A stretch of 64,000 nt of DNA, taken from positions 4,278,001 to 4,342,000 of the forward strand of contig NZ_CP018047.1 in assembly GCF_002009175.1 (NCBI RefSeq). The letters run 5' to 3'. Below the pieces are notes generated by a model, which worked only from the letters and a program-made list of their open reading frames with translations, was not told the DNA's origin and made no database searches. Below, in pieces: positions 7,438 to 15,426 of this stretch; position 1 is the first letter of the stretch, and each line of letters opens with the position of its first letter. The position numbers and the translations under genes are program-made. This DNA is from Streptomyces niveus (lineage in GTDB: Bacteria > Actinomycetota > Actinomycetes > Streptomycetales > Streptomycetaceae).

Positions 7438-8298
7438 TCAGGCGCGCCGTGCCCGTGCCGCCCATACGGTGCGCTCGGTGCGGACCGTCAGGTCGTCGCG
7501 CCGCAGAATGCCGTGCGGGCCGTCGGTGTCGAGCAACCGGTCGAGAGCGGCCAGGTCTTCGGCCGCCAGCGTCTCGGCGACGCCGCTCCGGATGCGGCGC
7601 AGGCTGCTGAGGGCGTAGCGACCGACCGCCTCGGTGTGGGGCGGGCCGAGGTTCACGGTGATGGTGCGTTCGCCCTCGACGGTGAAGCCGGCAGCGGTCA
7701 GCTTGGGCCCCCAGTCGGCGCCGCGGTGCGGCATGTGCTCGGCATGGTGACGGTCGAGTGCCGCGTGGCAGCGGTCTTCGAGGCCGGGCCGCTCCGCCGG
7801 GGCGTCGGCGGGCAGGAACCGCGGGAAGCCCGCCAGTTCGACGACGGCGAACAGTCCGCCCGGCGCGAGCGTGTCGTGCACCTGGCGCAGGATGCGGTCG
7901 GGGTCGGCCATGTGGTGCATGGAGGCCGACGCCCAGACGAGGTCGGGCGTGCCGAGGTCGGGCCAGCCGGTGTCGAGATCGGCCTGCACGGTACGCACCT
8001 GGCCGGCCACCCCCTCCGACTCGGCCTTCGCCAGGAGCCGGTGCAGGTGGGCGGCGGAGGTGTCGACGGCGGTCACCTCGGCGCCGGGGAAGCGCCTGAG
8101 CAGTGCGAGCGTGCCGGCTCCGGTCCCGCTGCCCAGGTCCACGATGTGCAGGGGGGCGGCTTCGACGGGCAGCCACGCGGTGATGGACGCGGTGTGCTCG
8201 GCGAGCACTTCCGCGTCGAGGTCGAGGATCTCCGCCTGGTCGTGGTCGTGGTCGGCGTCGGTCTGCTGGTGCTCGTGCTGGTGCGATGCGGGTGTCAT
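7438..8298 (-). CDS. Class I SAM-dependent methyltransferase
   Basis: A 286-residue methyltransferase. After a His/Asp-rich head (HQHEHQQTDADHDHDQ) comes motif I, IVDLGSGTGAGTLALL, then the acidic residue of motif II in VTAVDTS, motif IV VWASASMHHM and the post-IV LAPGGLFAVVEL. The substrate is unknown. The start at 8298 is favoured because TAGCGT lies seven bases upstream, giving a leaderless mRNA. The gene lies just downstream of the XRE-cupin regulator on the same strand, so it may belong to that divergon. The metal-binding look of the N-terminus is unusual. Confidence 0.88.
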   Translation of the reverse strand: MTPASHQHEHQQTDADHDHDQAEILDLDAEVLAEHTASITAWLPVEAAPLHIVDLGSGTGAGTLALLRRFPGAEVTAVDTSAAHLHRLLAKAESEGVAGQVRTVQADLDTGWPDLGTPDLVWASASMHHMADPDRILRQVHDTLAPGGLFAVVELAGFPRFLPADAPAERPGLEDRCHAALDRHHAEHMPHRGADWGPKLTAAGFTVEGERTITVNLGPPHTEAVGRYALSSLRRIRSGVAETLAAEDLAALDRLLDTDGPHGILRRDDLTVRTERTVWAARARRA

Positions 8299-8393
8299 GA
8301 CCAGCACGCTAAGTGGGTCGACGGCCCCCGGCGTCACCGCTTTCCGAACGCGCAAGAAGGTGTCCCTTTGAGCTGCTGAACAGGCAAGCGGCT

Positions 8394-9002
8394 CTACGAC
8401 GCGTCCGGCGCCTGCCCGCCCGCGCCGCCCTGGTGCCCCCGCCGGGCGTCGCGGTCGAAGATCCCCAGGACCTCGCACGGGCCGCCCTCCGCCCCGATCG
8501 CATGCGGAAGCATGGTGGGGAACTCCGCCGCCTGATTGGTCTCCACCCGGAAGCGGCGGTTGCCCAGCAGCAGGACCGCGGTGCCCGAGAGGACGACGAG
8601 CCATTCGTGGCCGGGGTGGGCGCGCATACGAGCGGGGTTGTCGGGCGGCGGATCCGTCACCCGCTGACGTACGACCGTCAGGTCCGGCGCCGCCCGCACG
8701 GGCCACCGCATCTGCTGATGGGCCGCGTCGATCGTCGGGCTGGAGATGACATCGTCCGCCGCCGTCTCGACGAGCTGGTCGAGCGAGGTGTCCAGGGCGC
8801 GGGCGAGGGTGACGAGCTGGTCCAGGGCGAGGCGGCGCCGACCGGTCTCGATCCTGCTGAGCGTGGACGGACTGAGCCGCGCCCGGGTGGCCAGTTCGTC
8901 CAGTGACCAGCCCTGCGCCACCCGTAGAGCGCGGATCCGCTTGCGTACGAGGCTGTCCAACTCGCCATCTTCTTGCGTCATGAGCAACATGTTATGCCGC
9001 AT
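8394..9002 (-). CDS. XRE-cupin transcriptional regulator
   Basis: A 202-residue regulator with an N-terminal HTH_3 domain (RIRALRVAQGWSLDELATRA, then LSPSTLSRIETGRRRL) and a C-terminal cupin (about 115-190, with MRAHPGHEWLVVLSGTAVLL and TMLPHAI). Such proteins sense a small ligand in the cupin and control neighbouring metabolic genes. The ATG at 9002 is chosen because TAGGCA lies about ten bases upstream; ATGs at 8990 and 8981 are alternatives. It is divergent from the flavoprotein gene, with palindromes in the shared region. Confidence 0.87.
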   Translation of the reverse strand: MRHNMLLMTQEDGELDSLVRKRIRALRVAQGWSLDELATRARLSPSTLSRIETGRRRLALDQLVTLARALDTSLDQLVETAADDVISSPTIDAAHQQMRWPVRAAPDLTVVRQRVTDPPPDNPARMRAHPGHEWLVVLSGTAVLLLGNRRFRVETNQAAEFPTMLPHAIGAEGGPCEVLGIFDRDARRGHQGGAGGQAPDAS

Positions 9003-9007
9003 GCGCA
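8986..9007. promoter_or_regulatory. Palindromic operator candidates in the XRE-cupin/flavoprotein divergon
   Basis: AACATGTT (8986-8993) is a perfect 8-bp palindrome, and a second one, GCATGC (8999-9004), lies 13 bp away centre to centre. Both lie at the start of the regulator gene and upstream of the flavoprotein gene. They are plausible binding sites for the XRE-cupin protein. Confidence 0.4.
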
Positions 9008-9069
9008 ATCCATGCCTAGTGTGGAACGTGCGGGGCCGCTCAGGGCCCGCTCACCGCCAGGGAAAGGCC

Positions 9070-10104
9070 ATGCGCATGTCCGTGACGACCGTTGATGCGA
9101 AGTCCGAGACGGAGTACGAGTACGAGTCCGACTACGACGCCGTCGTGATCGGCGGCGGCGCCGCCGGACTGAACGGCGCGCTGATGCTCGCCCGCTCCCG
9201 CCGCTCGGTCGTGGTGATCGACAGCGGTACGCCCCGCAACGCACCCGCCCAGGGTGTGCACGGCCTGCTCGGCCAGGAGGGCGTCCCGCCGGCGGAACTG
9301 CTGCGCAGGGGACGCGAGGAAGTGCGCGGCTACGGCGGACGGATCGTGGCCGGCGAGGTGACGGACGCCGTTCCCGCCGACCCGACCGCCGAAGGCGATC
9401 CGCGCTTCGCCGTGACCCTCGCCGACGGCACCGTGCTGCGGGCCCGCCGGCTGCTGGTCGCGACCGGGCTGCGCGACGTACTGCCCGACGTCCCCGGGCT
9501 GGCCCGGCACTGGGGCCACAGCGTGGTGCACTGCCCGTACTGCCACGGCTGGGAGGTGCGCGACGAACCCATCGGCATCCTCGCCGTGGGCCCGGCCTCC
9601 GTCCATCACGCCCTGCTTTTCCGGCAGTTGACCGACGACCTGGTCTACTTCACCCGCGGCACCGACCTGGACGAGGACACCCGCGCGCGCTTCGCCGCCC
9701 GCGCCATCCAGGTCGTGGACACCCCCGTGGCGTCGGTCGAGTCCACCGACGGCGGTGGCATCGAGGGGGTGCGGCTGACCGACGGCCGGACCGTTCCCCG
9801 CCGGGTCATCGCGGTCGCGACCACGATGCGGGCCCGCACCGACGGCCTCGACGGTCTGAAGCTGCCGACGGAGGATCTGCCGGGCGGCATGGGCCGCCAC
9901 TTCGCGACCGGCCCGGCGGGCGCCACGTCCGTCCCGGGCGTATGGGTGGCGGGCAACGCCACCGACCCCGCGGCCCAGGTCGGAGCCTCCGCCGCGGCCG
10001 GCGCCCTGGCCGGAGCACACATCAACGCGGACCTGGCGACCGCCGACACGACCGCGGCCCTCGCCGCCACGCGCGTCCCCGATCGCCGGACGGCCGGCGA
10101 ATGA
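9070..10104 (+). CDS. Thioredoxin-reductase-like FAD oxidoreductase with a CPYC motif
   Basis: A 344-residue flavoprotein. It has an N-terminal FAD motif VVIGGGAAGLNGALM (28-33 GGGAAG), a central VVHCPYCHGWEV with the redox pair Cys155/Cys158, and the C-terminal FAD motif VWVAGNATDPAAQVGAS. The NADPH site is degenerate (GILAVGPASVHHALL rather than GxGxxA). This combination resembles FAD-dependent dithiol oxidases and thioredoxin-reductase-like enzymes more than true thioredoxin reductase; the exact reaction is not decided by sequence. AGGGAAAGG precedes the ATG at 9070. It is divergent from the XRE-cupin regulator, which probably controls it. Confidence 0.9.
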   Translation: MRMSVTTVDAKSETEYEYESDYDAVVIGGGAAGLNGALMLARSRRSVVVIDSGTPRNAPAQGVHGLLGQEGVPPAELLRRGREEVRGYGGRIVAGEVTDAVPADPTAEGDPRFAVTLADGTVLRARRLLVATGLRDVLPDVPGLARHWGHSVVHCPYCHGWEVRDEPIGILAVGPASVHHALLFRQLTDDLVYFTRGTDLDEDTRARFAARAIQVVDTPVASVESTDGGGIEGVRLTDGRTVPRRVIAVATTMRARTDGLDGLKLPTEDLPGGMGRHFATGPAGATSVPGVWVAGNATDPAAQVGASAAAGALAGAHINADLATADTTAALAATRVPDRRTAGE

Positions 10105-10323
10105 AGCCCTACCCGGCAGCCCGCCCGCGCGGCACCGCACACACGCACAGGTACACGCACACGCCGGACCGCACCGGCTGACGCACGAACAGACTCAGAG
10201 ACAGACGCACTCGCGAGCGAGGGCCGAACCGCTGGATAGTGTGGGCAGTTGAGCTTCGGACACCTGTCCGCACGCCGCCCTCAGGACTCCGCGCCCGACC
10301 GCGTGAAAGTGAGCAGCCGACAG

Positions 10324-11178
10324 ATGCAGCCTACGTTCGTACTGGTCCACGGAGCCTTCGCGAATTCCTTCTCCTTCGCGCCTCTCCAGGCCGAACTCGG
10401 CCTCCTCGGGCACCGTTCGGTCGCCGTCGACCTGCCGGGCCACGGTTTCGCGGCGACGTTCACCCGCGCCTATCAGGCCCCGCAGGATCCGGCAGGGCTC
10501 GCCACCGCGCCCGGCGCGATCAAGGGCGTCACGCTCGCCGACAACGCGGCGCACCTGATCGGGATTCTGGAGCGGGCCAAGCGGAACGGCCCCGTCATCC
10601 TTCTCTCCCACAGTCGCGGTGGCGTCACCGCCACCGCCGCGGCCAACGCGCGGCCGGACCTGATCGACCGCATCGTCTACGTGTCGGCCTGGTGCCCGGT
10701 CGCTCTCGACGTCGGCGACTACTACGCCGAACCGGAGATGGCCACGGTCGACGTCGCCTCCCTGGCTCTGGCGATCGCCGGGAACCCCGCCGAACTCGGC
10801 CTGCTCCGCACCAACTTCCGCACCGCGGACCCGGACGCCCTCGCGGCGTTCAAGGCGGCCTTCCTCGCCGACGGCACCGACGACGAGTTCCTGACCTTCC
10901 TCAACACCTTCCAGCCCGACGAGAACCTGGACGTCGGCACCTCGAACGACCGTGCGCAGGCCGCGACTTGGGGACGCATCCCGAAGACGTACGTCCGCCT
11001 GGCGGACGACACGAGCCTGCCGCTCGCCCTCCAGGACCGGCTGATCCGCGAGGGCGACGAGCTGACGCCGGACAACCCGTACGACGTCCGCACCCTCCCG
11101 GGCAGCCATCTGAAGTGGCTGACCGATCCGGCGCCGGCGGCCCGGGTCCTGGGCGAGCTCGCCACGCTCCTCAGCTGA
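10324..11178 (+). CDS. Alpha/beta hydrolase
   Basis: A 284-residue hydrolase with FVLVHGAFANSFSF (oxyanion HG), VAVDLPGHGF, and the elbow LLSHSRGGVTATA, so the nucleophile Ser lies in SHSRGG rather than the usual GxSxG. The C-terminal LPGSHLKWLTDP supplies the likely His. This pattern is common in salicylate-esterase-like hydrolases of actinobacteria. The start is taken at the ATG at 10324; an in-frame GTG at 10309 is possible. The 3' end overlaps the convergent SnoaL-like gene by eight bases. Confidence 0.87.
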   Translation: MQPTFVLVHGAFANSFSFAPLQAELGLLGHRSVAVDLPGHGFAATFTRAYQAPQDPAGLATAPGAIKGVTLADNAAHLIGILERAKRNGPVILLSHSRGGVTATAAANARPDLIDRIVYVSAWCPVALDVGDYYAEPEMATVDVASLALAIAGNPAELGLLRTNFRTADPDALAAFKAAFLADGTDDEFLTFLNTFQPDENLDVGTSNDRAQAATWGRIPKTYVRLADDTSLPLALQDRLIREGDELTPDNPYDVRTLPGSHLKWLTDPAPAARVLGELATLLS

Positions 11179-11608
11179 GGTTGTCGCCCCAGCCGCCCTG
11201 GATCATCGTCTGGAACGCCCACTCCCCGTTCCTCTTGATCAACACATCGGCGTAGCACAGCTGTTGGGTCTCGCCCGTGGCCGTCGTCATCGTGGAGTCG
11301 GTGAAGACGACGACCATCGCCGAGGTGAGGAAGACGGGCGTACGGACGGAGTCGAAGGTCAGGTCCCCGTCCCCGCTCTCGCCCATCACATGGGTCATCG
11401 TCCCGATGAACTGCTCCCTGTCCCACTGGGCCGAGGCCCCGTCACCGGCCGAGTTGTCGCTGACGAGATTCAGCGGAAAGACGGCGAGGTCCGCCATCCG
11501 CGCGATGTCCCGCTTGGCGCTGTGGGCGTCGTACGCGGCGAACCACGCCTCGACGGAGGCGAGTTCGTCCTGGGACGGGGTGTAACCGGTGTCGGGCAGA
11601 AGGGGCAT
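11171..11608 (-). CDS. SnoaL-like / NTF2-family protein
   Basis: A 145-residue alpha+beta barrel protein of the NTF2/SnoaL group: an N-terminal helix SVEAWFAAYDAHSAKRDIAR, central FIGTMTHVM, and C-terminal strands ending VLIKRNGEWAFQTMIQGG. Such proteins are small enzymes or ligand-binding domains; no substrate can be assigned. The start at 11608 is fixed by GGGAG seven bases upstream. A near-ideal promoter and two matching operators lie upstream, so the gene is tightly controlled. Confidence 0.83.
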   Translation of the reverse strand: MPLLPDTGYTPSQDELASVEAWFAAYDAHSAKRDIARMADLAVFPLNLVSDNSAGDGASAQWDREQFIGTMTHVMGESGDGDLTFDSVRTPVFLTSAMVVVFTDSTMTTATGETQQLCYADVLIKRNGEWAFQTMIQGGWGDNLS

Positions 11609-11628
11609 ACTCTGTCTCCCGTGGTTCA

Positions 11629-11698
11629 TTGATCAAGCTTGACTAGACCGCTCGCCCGAAGCGTATGCCCACTGTGTCAGCTAGTCAAACTTGATTAA
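11629..11698 (-). promoter_or_regulatory. Promoter flanked by two matching operators (TCAARYTTGA)
   Basis: The minus-strand promoter is TTGACT (11683-11688), a 17-base spacer and TACGCT (11660-11665). Two 18-bp sites, 11629-11646 and 11681-11698, are inverted copies of each other (16 of 18 bases), and each holds a short dyad: TCAAGCTTGA at 11633-11642 (perfect) and TCAAACTTGA at 11685-11694. One site overlaps the -35 box, the other lies just downstream of the start of transcription, which is classic repressor architecture. A TTGACT on the plus strand at 11639 also gives a possible promoter toward the next gene's antisense strand. No regulator gene is adjacent. Confidence 0.75.
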
Positions 11699-11718
11699 TC
11701 GAGAGAGGCGAACAGGGG

Positions 11719-12291
11719 TCAGCGGACGACGTCGAACACATTCAGTTGCAGCCCGTTGCCGTACGCGGCGTGCTCGACCAGCTTCAGCTTCTGCGTGTCC
11801 TTGTCCGCGCCGCTGAACAGCCGCTTGCCCGCGCCGAGCAGCAGCGGAAAGACCAGCAGGTGGTAGCGGTCGATCAGGCCCGCGTCCGAGAGGGCGCGGT
11901 TCAGGGCGGCGCTGCCGTGGACGATGATCGGGCCGCCCTCGGTCTCCTTGAGCGCGGCGACCTCGTCGAGGGATCTCAGGATCGTGGTCTCGCCCCAGTT
12001 GGGGACCAGCTTGTCCTCGGTGAGGGTGGTGGAGACGACGTACTTCGGCACGGTCTTGTAGTGCGCGAATTCCTCCATGTCCGGCCACACGGGGCTGAAC
12101 GCCTCGTAGCTGACCCGGCCCATCAGGATCGCGGTGGACTCCTCCTGTTCCCGCCCCTTGATGTCGAACGCCTCGGGGAGGAAGTCGACCTCCTTGAAGG
12201 TCCAGCCGGAATTGCGGTATCCGGGCTCGCCGCCCGGAGCCTCCACGACGCCGTCGAGCGAGATGAAGGCGGTGCTGATCAAGGTACGCAT
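11719..12291 (-). CDS. Dihydrofolate-reductase-family protein (RibD C-terminal type)
   Basis: A 190-residue protein of the RibD_C/DHFR-like fold: FISLDGVVEAPGG at the N-terminus, ILMGRVSYEAFSPVWP, YVVSTTL, and GPIIVHGSAALNRAL with the NADPH-binding glycine. These small oxidoreductases are common in actinobacteria and their substrates are mostly unknown. ATG start at 12291. A second, more distant family member lies at 51.5-52.2 kb. Confidence 0.88.
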   Translation of the reverse strand: MRTLISTAFISLDGVVEAPGGEPGYRNSGWTFKEVDFLPEAFDIKGREQEESTAILMGRVSYEAFSPVWPDMEEFAHYKTVPKYVVSTTLTEDKLVPNWGETTILRSLDEVAALKETEGGPIIVHGSAALNRALSDAGLIDRYHLLVFPLLLGAGKRLFSGADKDTQKLKLVEHAAYGNGLQLNVFDVVR

Positions 12292-12340
12292 GAGCTTCTT
12301 CCTTGCTGTCCGTTGTGGGTCTTCGATGGCTTGCTGGTCG

Positions 12341-13084
12341 TCAGGCGACGAGGTCGTTCAGCCACTGCTGCCAAGCGGCCTCGGCCCCGTCCGTATCCGT
12401 GTCCGGTGCGAAGAGGTGGTGGAACATCACCGTCACGCCGGAGCCGTGGTGGAAGGTGTAGAGCCCCTGGGCCGTACGCAACCCGATGTGCTCGTCGTCC
12501 GCCCACACCACCTCGCCGTCCAGCGGTGCCAGTCCGGCCGGCTCGGCGTGGGCCCGGACGCCGACGGCGACCGGGACCGGCAGCGACAGCCCACGGACCA
12601 GCGCCGAACGCACCTCATGCGGTGTCTTGTCCGGCGACAGCGCCATGGCGAAGACCGGGACCCCGACGCGTCCGGTGAAGTGGGCCAGGTACTCGCGAAG
12701 AGTGTTGAGGTGGAAGGGCCAGCCGCGGCGCAGCGCGTCGTACTCGTCCTGCCAGTCGTCGCCGAGCAGACCGCTGTGGACGACGCGGAGCACGGTGCTG
12801 CCCCGGTCCCTTCCCTCGATCAGATACTCGAAGGCCATGAACCGGCCGTCCTCACCCGTGGGCGTACGGGTCGCGAAGCGCTTGCCCGGCTCGTAGGCGG
12901 TGATCACCGCTTCCTCGCGGTGCCCGGCGGTGTCCATGGAGGCGGTGCCGCCCTCGCGCGGCTCGACCTCGTTGCGGCCCATGAACCACGAGTCGATCCC
13001 CGGCCCTGTCGCGATCGCCTCCCAGACCTCTTGCGGGCTCGCCGGCAGGGTCGTTTCCAGCTCGATCTCGAAGGGGTGCGTCAT
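12341..13084 (-). CDS. SRPBCC / AHSA1-type protein
   Basis: A 247-residue START-like protein. Residues 1-140 have the AHSA1 pattern FEIELETTLPASPQEVWEAI, WFMGRNEVEPREGG and VLRVVHSGLLGDDW. The C-terminal 100 residues form a further domain rich in hydrophobic strands. It binds hydrophobic ligands or acts as a co-chaperone-like protein. The start overlaps the stop of the ArsR-type regulator by four bases (ATGA), the well-known ArsR-SRPBCC pairing. Confidence 0.9.
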   Translation of the reverse strand: MTHPFEIELETTLPASPQEVWEAIATGPGIDSWFMGRNEVEPREGGTASMDTAGHREEAVITAYEPGKRFATRTPTGEDGRFMAFEYLIEGRDRGSTVLRVVHSGLLGDDWQDEYDALRRGWPFHLNTLREYLAHFTGRVGVPVFAMALSPDKTPHEVRSALVRGLSLPVPVAVGVRAHAEPAGLAPLDGEVVWADDEHIGLRTAQGLYTFHHGSGVTVMFHHLFAPDTDTDGAEAAWQQWLNDLVA

Positions 13085-13722
13085 GACGGGTCCTCCTGTG
13101 CTGCTTCGGGTTCGTGTGTTGGTGTCCTCCCGGCTTCCGGCGGGGACGCGGGGATCTGGTGGAGCCCGACGATCACCCGGTGACTCCTGCCGCCCGGGGC
13201 GGACTCGTCGTGGTACCGGCCGACGAGCGTGGCCACGCTCCGGGCCAGTTCGTCCGCGAACTCCCTCCGGTCGGCCGCGGAGGCGAACCGCACCTCGGCG
13301 TCGATCCCGAAGGACGCGACCCGCTGCCGGGACCGCGCGGCGCCGCCCAGCAGCATCCCGACCTCCTGTACGAGCCGGGCCCCGAGAGCGAGCAGCCAGC
13401 GGGCGGAGAGCTGGTCGGGGGACCGGGAGGGGTCCGGGCTGACGGCGGCCAGCGCGCTGGGTGAGATCACGTACGAGGCGGCGGTGGCGCGGAACACCCT
13501 CTCGGTGACGTTGCCCCTGCGTCGCTCCTCCGCCAGCTCGACCAGCGCGTGCCGCTCCAACTCCTTCAGGTGATAGTTGACCTTCTGTCTGGGCAGCCCC
13601 AGACGGACGGCCAGCATGGCGGCCGAGCCGGGCTCGGCGAGGGCGGCGAGGATCCGGGACCGTATCGGGTCCAGGGACGCCTCGGCCGCGGCGGGTTCTT
13701 CGATCACAGCGACGTCCAGCAC
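13081..13722 (-). CDS. ArsR-type winged-helix regulator
   Basis: A 213-residue repressor with a winged helix (about 18-70: LDPIRSRILAALAEPGSAAM, then LPRQKVNYHLKELERHALV). A C-terminal helical and ligand-binding part follows. It lies upstream of and coupled to the SRPBCC gene and probably represses its own operon through the dyads at 13738-13775. The GTG at 13722 directly abuts GGAGGT, so the true start is uncertain; a GTG at 13707 is the next candidate. Confidence 0.88.
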   Translation of the reverse strand: MLDVAVIEEPAAAEASLDPIRSRILAALAEPGSAAMLAVRLGLPRQKVNYHLKELERHALVELAEERRRGNVTERVFRATAASYVISPSALAAVSPDPSRSPDQLSARWLLALGARLVQEVGMLLGGAARSRQRVASFGIDAEVRFASAADRREFADELARSVATLVGRYHDESAPGGRSHRVIVGLHQIPASPPEAGRTPTHEPEAAQEDPS

Positions 13723-13737
13723 ACCTCCAGGATCCGA

Positions 13738-13775
13738 CCGACAATAAAATTTGTCAAGACAGGAAAACTTGTCGG
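13738..13775 (-). promoter_or_regulatory. Operator of the ArsR/SRPBCC operon
   Basis: Two 16-bp dyads 18 bp apart: GACAA-N6-TTGTC at 13740-13755 and GACAG-N6-TTGTC at 13758-13773. They are enclosed by CCGACAA and TTGTCGG. TTGACA on the minus strand (13752-13757) is a good -35 box inside the first dyad; the -10 is weak. Repressor binding would block RNA polymerase. Confidence 0.65.
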
Positions 13776-13807
13776 TGTGTCGGAGGTGCGAGGGGTGGTG
13801 CTCCTGG

Positions 13808-13903
13808 TCAGGCGTGGCCGGACGCGATGCCGGCGGCGATGACGCCGAGGACGATCGCGACGAGGACGAAGTCCCCGCACGGGCCGGTGAGTTCGGCGAC
13901 CAT
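13808..13903 (-). CDS. 31-aa hydrophobic micro-protein coupled to the RsbW-like gene
   Basis: The ORF starts at an ATG that overlaps the stop codon of the RsbW-like gene (TGATG) and encodes 31 residues. It begins MVAELTGPCGDF and continues into a hydrophobic stretch, VLVAIVLGVIAAGIASGHA, long enough for one short membrane helix, with a single Cys. The codon pattern is strongly GC3-biased. The tight coupling suggests it is translated with its partner. Function is unknown: a membrane anchor or regulator of the ATPase is only a guess. Confidence 0.55.
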   Translation of the reverse strand: MVAELTGPCGDFVLVAIVLGVIAAGIASGHA

Positions 13904-14364
13904 CAGGCGGGCGCGCCGGCTCGCGCGAGGGTGAACCAGACGGCCTTGTGGCTGGGGGAGAGGCCGCCGTAGATGGTCGACCCCCACGTCTCGGCGACCC
14001 GGTCGAGCAGGAACACGCCTTGTCCGCAGCCGAGTTCGTGCTCAGTGGGAGTGGTGTTGGGTACGGGCAGGGACCACGGCATGTCGTCGGTGACGTACAC
14101 GGCGATCCGCTTCCGGTTGACGGCGACGGTCACCCCGATGAGGCGGGTTCGTGTATGCCGGTGTGCGTTGGTGACGAGTTCGGTTACGCAGAGGCGGGCG
14201 TCGTCGGCGAGGGCGTCATGTCTGCTGACGTGGAGCAGGGTGTCGAGGAACCCCCGCGCGATCCTGGGCGCGGAGGCCGTGTTGGGCACGGCGAGGCGGT
14301 AGGTCTCACCGCCCGGAGGGGGCGGGGGTGGCAGGGGGGTTGGGGTGAGGGTGGCGGGCGTCAT
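13903..14364 (-). CDS. RsbW-like ATP-binding (HATPase_c) regulatory protein
   Basis: A 153-residue protein of the anti-sigma/serine-kinase type. A Pro-rich head (LPPPPPPGG) is followed by the HATPase fold: N-box CVTELVTNAHRHT, a degenerate G1 region VTDDMPWSLP and G2 GCGQGVFLLDRVAETWGS. Such proteins sit beside WhiJ/AbaA-type gene pairs in Streptomyces. GGGAG nine bases before the ATG at 14364 supports the start. Divergent from the XRE gene, sharing a promoter region. Confidence 0.86.
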   Translation of the reverse strand: MTPATLTPTPLPPPPPPGGETYRLAVPNTASAPRIARGFLDTLLHVSRHDALADDARLCVTELVTNAHRHTRTRLIGVTVAVNRKRIAVYVTDDMPWSLPVPNTTPTEHELGCGQGVFLLDRVAETWGSTIYGGLSPSHKAVWFTLARAGAPA

Positions 14365-14561
14365 GTCGTCGTCTCCCAACGCGGGGTCCGGACCTGGGCG
14401 CGCGTGTGCGGCGGCACTTCGGGCCGCTGGTGCGTGGCGCGGTGCTGAGAGGACAGTACCTGAACGCATAACGCGTTGTACTCAACTCGATATACTGGGT
14501 AACCGAGTGGATTGTGATGAGGCCGACAGGCCAGACTGAGCCCTGACAAAAGGAGAGGTCG

Positions 14562-15413
14562 ATGGCACCGAGGAAGGCACTCACGGCGCGGCAGCGCCGA
14601 CTGGGTACCGAGCTGCGCAAGATCCGGGAGCACACCGGCCTTTCCATGACCCAGGCGGCGGAAGTGCTGGGCACGGACCGCACCACCATCAGCAACACCG
14701 AATCGGGCCGCTTCGGTGTGAGCCCGGAGCGGGTGCGTACGTGGGCCGGCCACTACGAGTGCCCGGACCCGGCGTACGTGGACGCGCTGGCCGCGATGGC
14801 GGCGGAGCGGATCACGGGGTGGTGGGAGGACTATCGCGGGGATCTCGCGAGCGACGCTCTGGATCTGGCCGAGTTGGAGCACCACGCCGTCGGTATTCGT
14901 GCTGTGCAGATCATGCATATGCCGGGCGTGCTCCAGAATGAGGACTACGTCCGAGCCGTGTTCGCGGAAGCCGTGCCACCCGCCAGCCCTGCGAGTCAAC
15001 GGCGCCGGTTGTCCCATCGACTGAAGCGGCGCGACGTCCTGGACCGGGAGGATGCGCCGAGTTGCACGTTTCTGATCCACGAAGCAGCGCTGCGCATGAC
15101 CTACGGGGGTCCCAAGGTGGCCCGTGCGCAGCTCGACTACCTGTTGCAGGAGTCGGATCGGGACAACGTGACCATCCGGGTGATCCCGTTCTCAGCCGGC
15201 GGGTTCCCACATGCTGGCAGTTCGACACAGTATGTATACGGAGCTGTTCCACAGCTGGACACCGTGCAGACGGATACCGCGACTGGGATCGCATTTCTGG
15301 ATGCCGAAACACGACTCGCGAACTATCGGGCTGTGCTGGACCGGACCGAGGAGCGGTCGCTTGATCCGGGGAGTTCGCGGGACTTCATTCAAAAAATTGC
15401 GCAACAAGTATGA
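14562..15413 (+). CDS. WhiJ/Scr1-type XRE regulator (DUF5753)
   Basis: A 283-residue regulator: residues 8-65 are an XRE helix-turn-helix (RQRRLGTELRKIREHTGLSM, QAAEVLGTDRTTISNTESG), and residues 100-275 are the DUF5753 domain (ARAQLDYLLQESDRDNVTI, VIPFSAGGFPHAGSS). The DNA-binding protein of WhiJ/AbaA-like modules in Streptomyces works with a partner DUF397 protein to control development. AAAGGAGAGG precedes the ATG. Two DUF397 genes follow. Confidence 0.92.
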   Translation: MAPRKALTARQRRLGTELRKIREHTGLSMTQAAEVLGTDRTTISNTESGRFGVSPERVRTWAGHYECPDPAYVDALAAMAAERITGWWEDYRGDLASDALDLAELEHHAVGIRAVQIMHMPGVLQNEDYVRAVFAEAVPPASPASQRRRLSHRLKRRDVLDREDAPSCTFLIHEAALRMTYGGPKVARAQLDYLLQESDRDNVTIRVIPFSAGGFPHAGSSTQYVYGAVPQLDTVQTDTATGIAFLDAETRLANYRAVLDRTEERSLDPGSSRDFIQKIAQQV

Positions 15414-15426
15414 AGGCGTGAAACAG

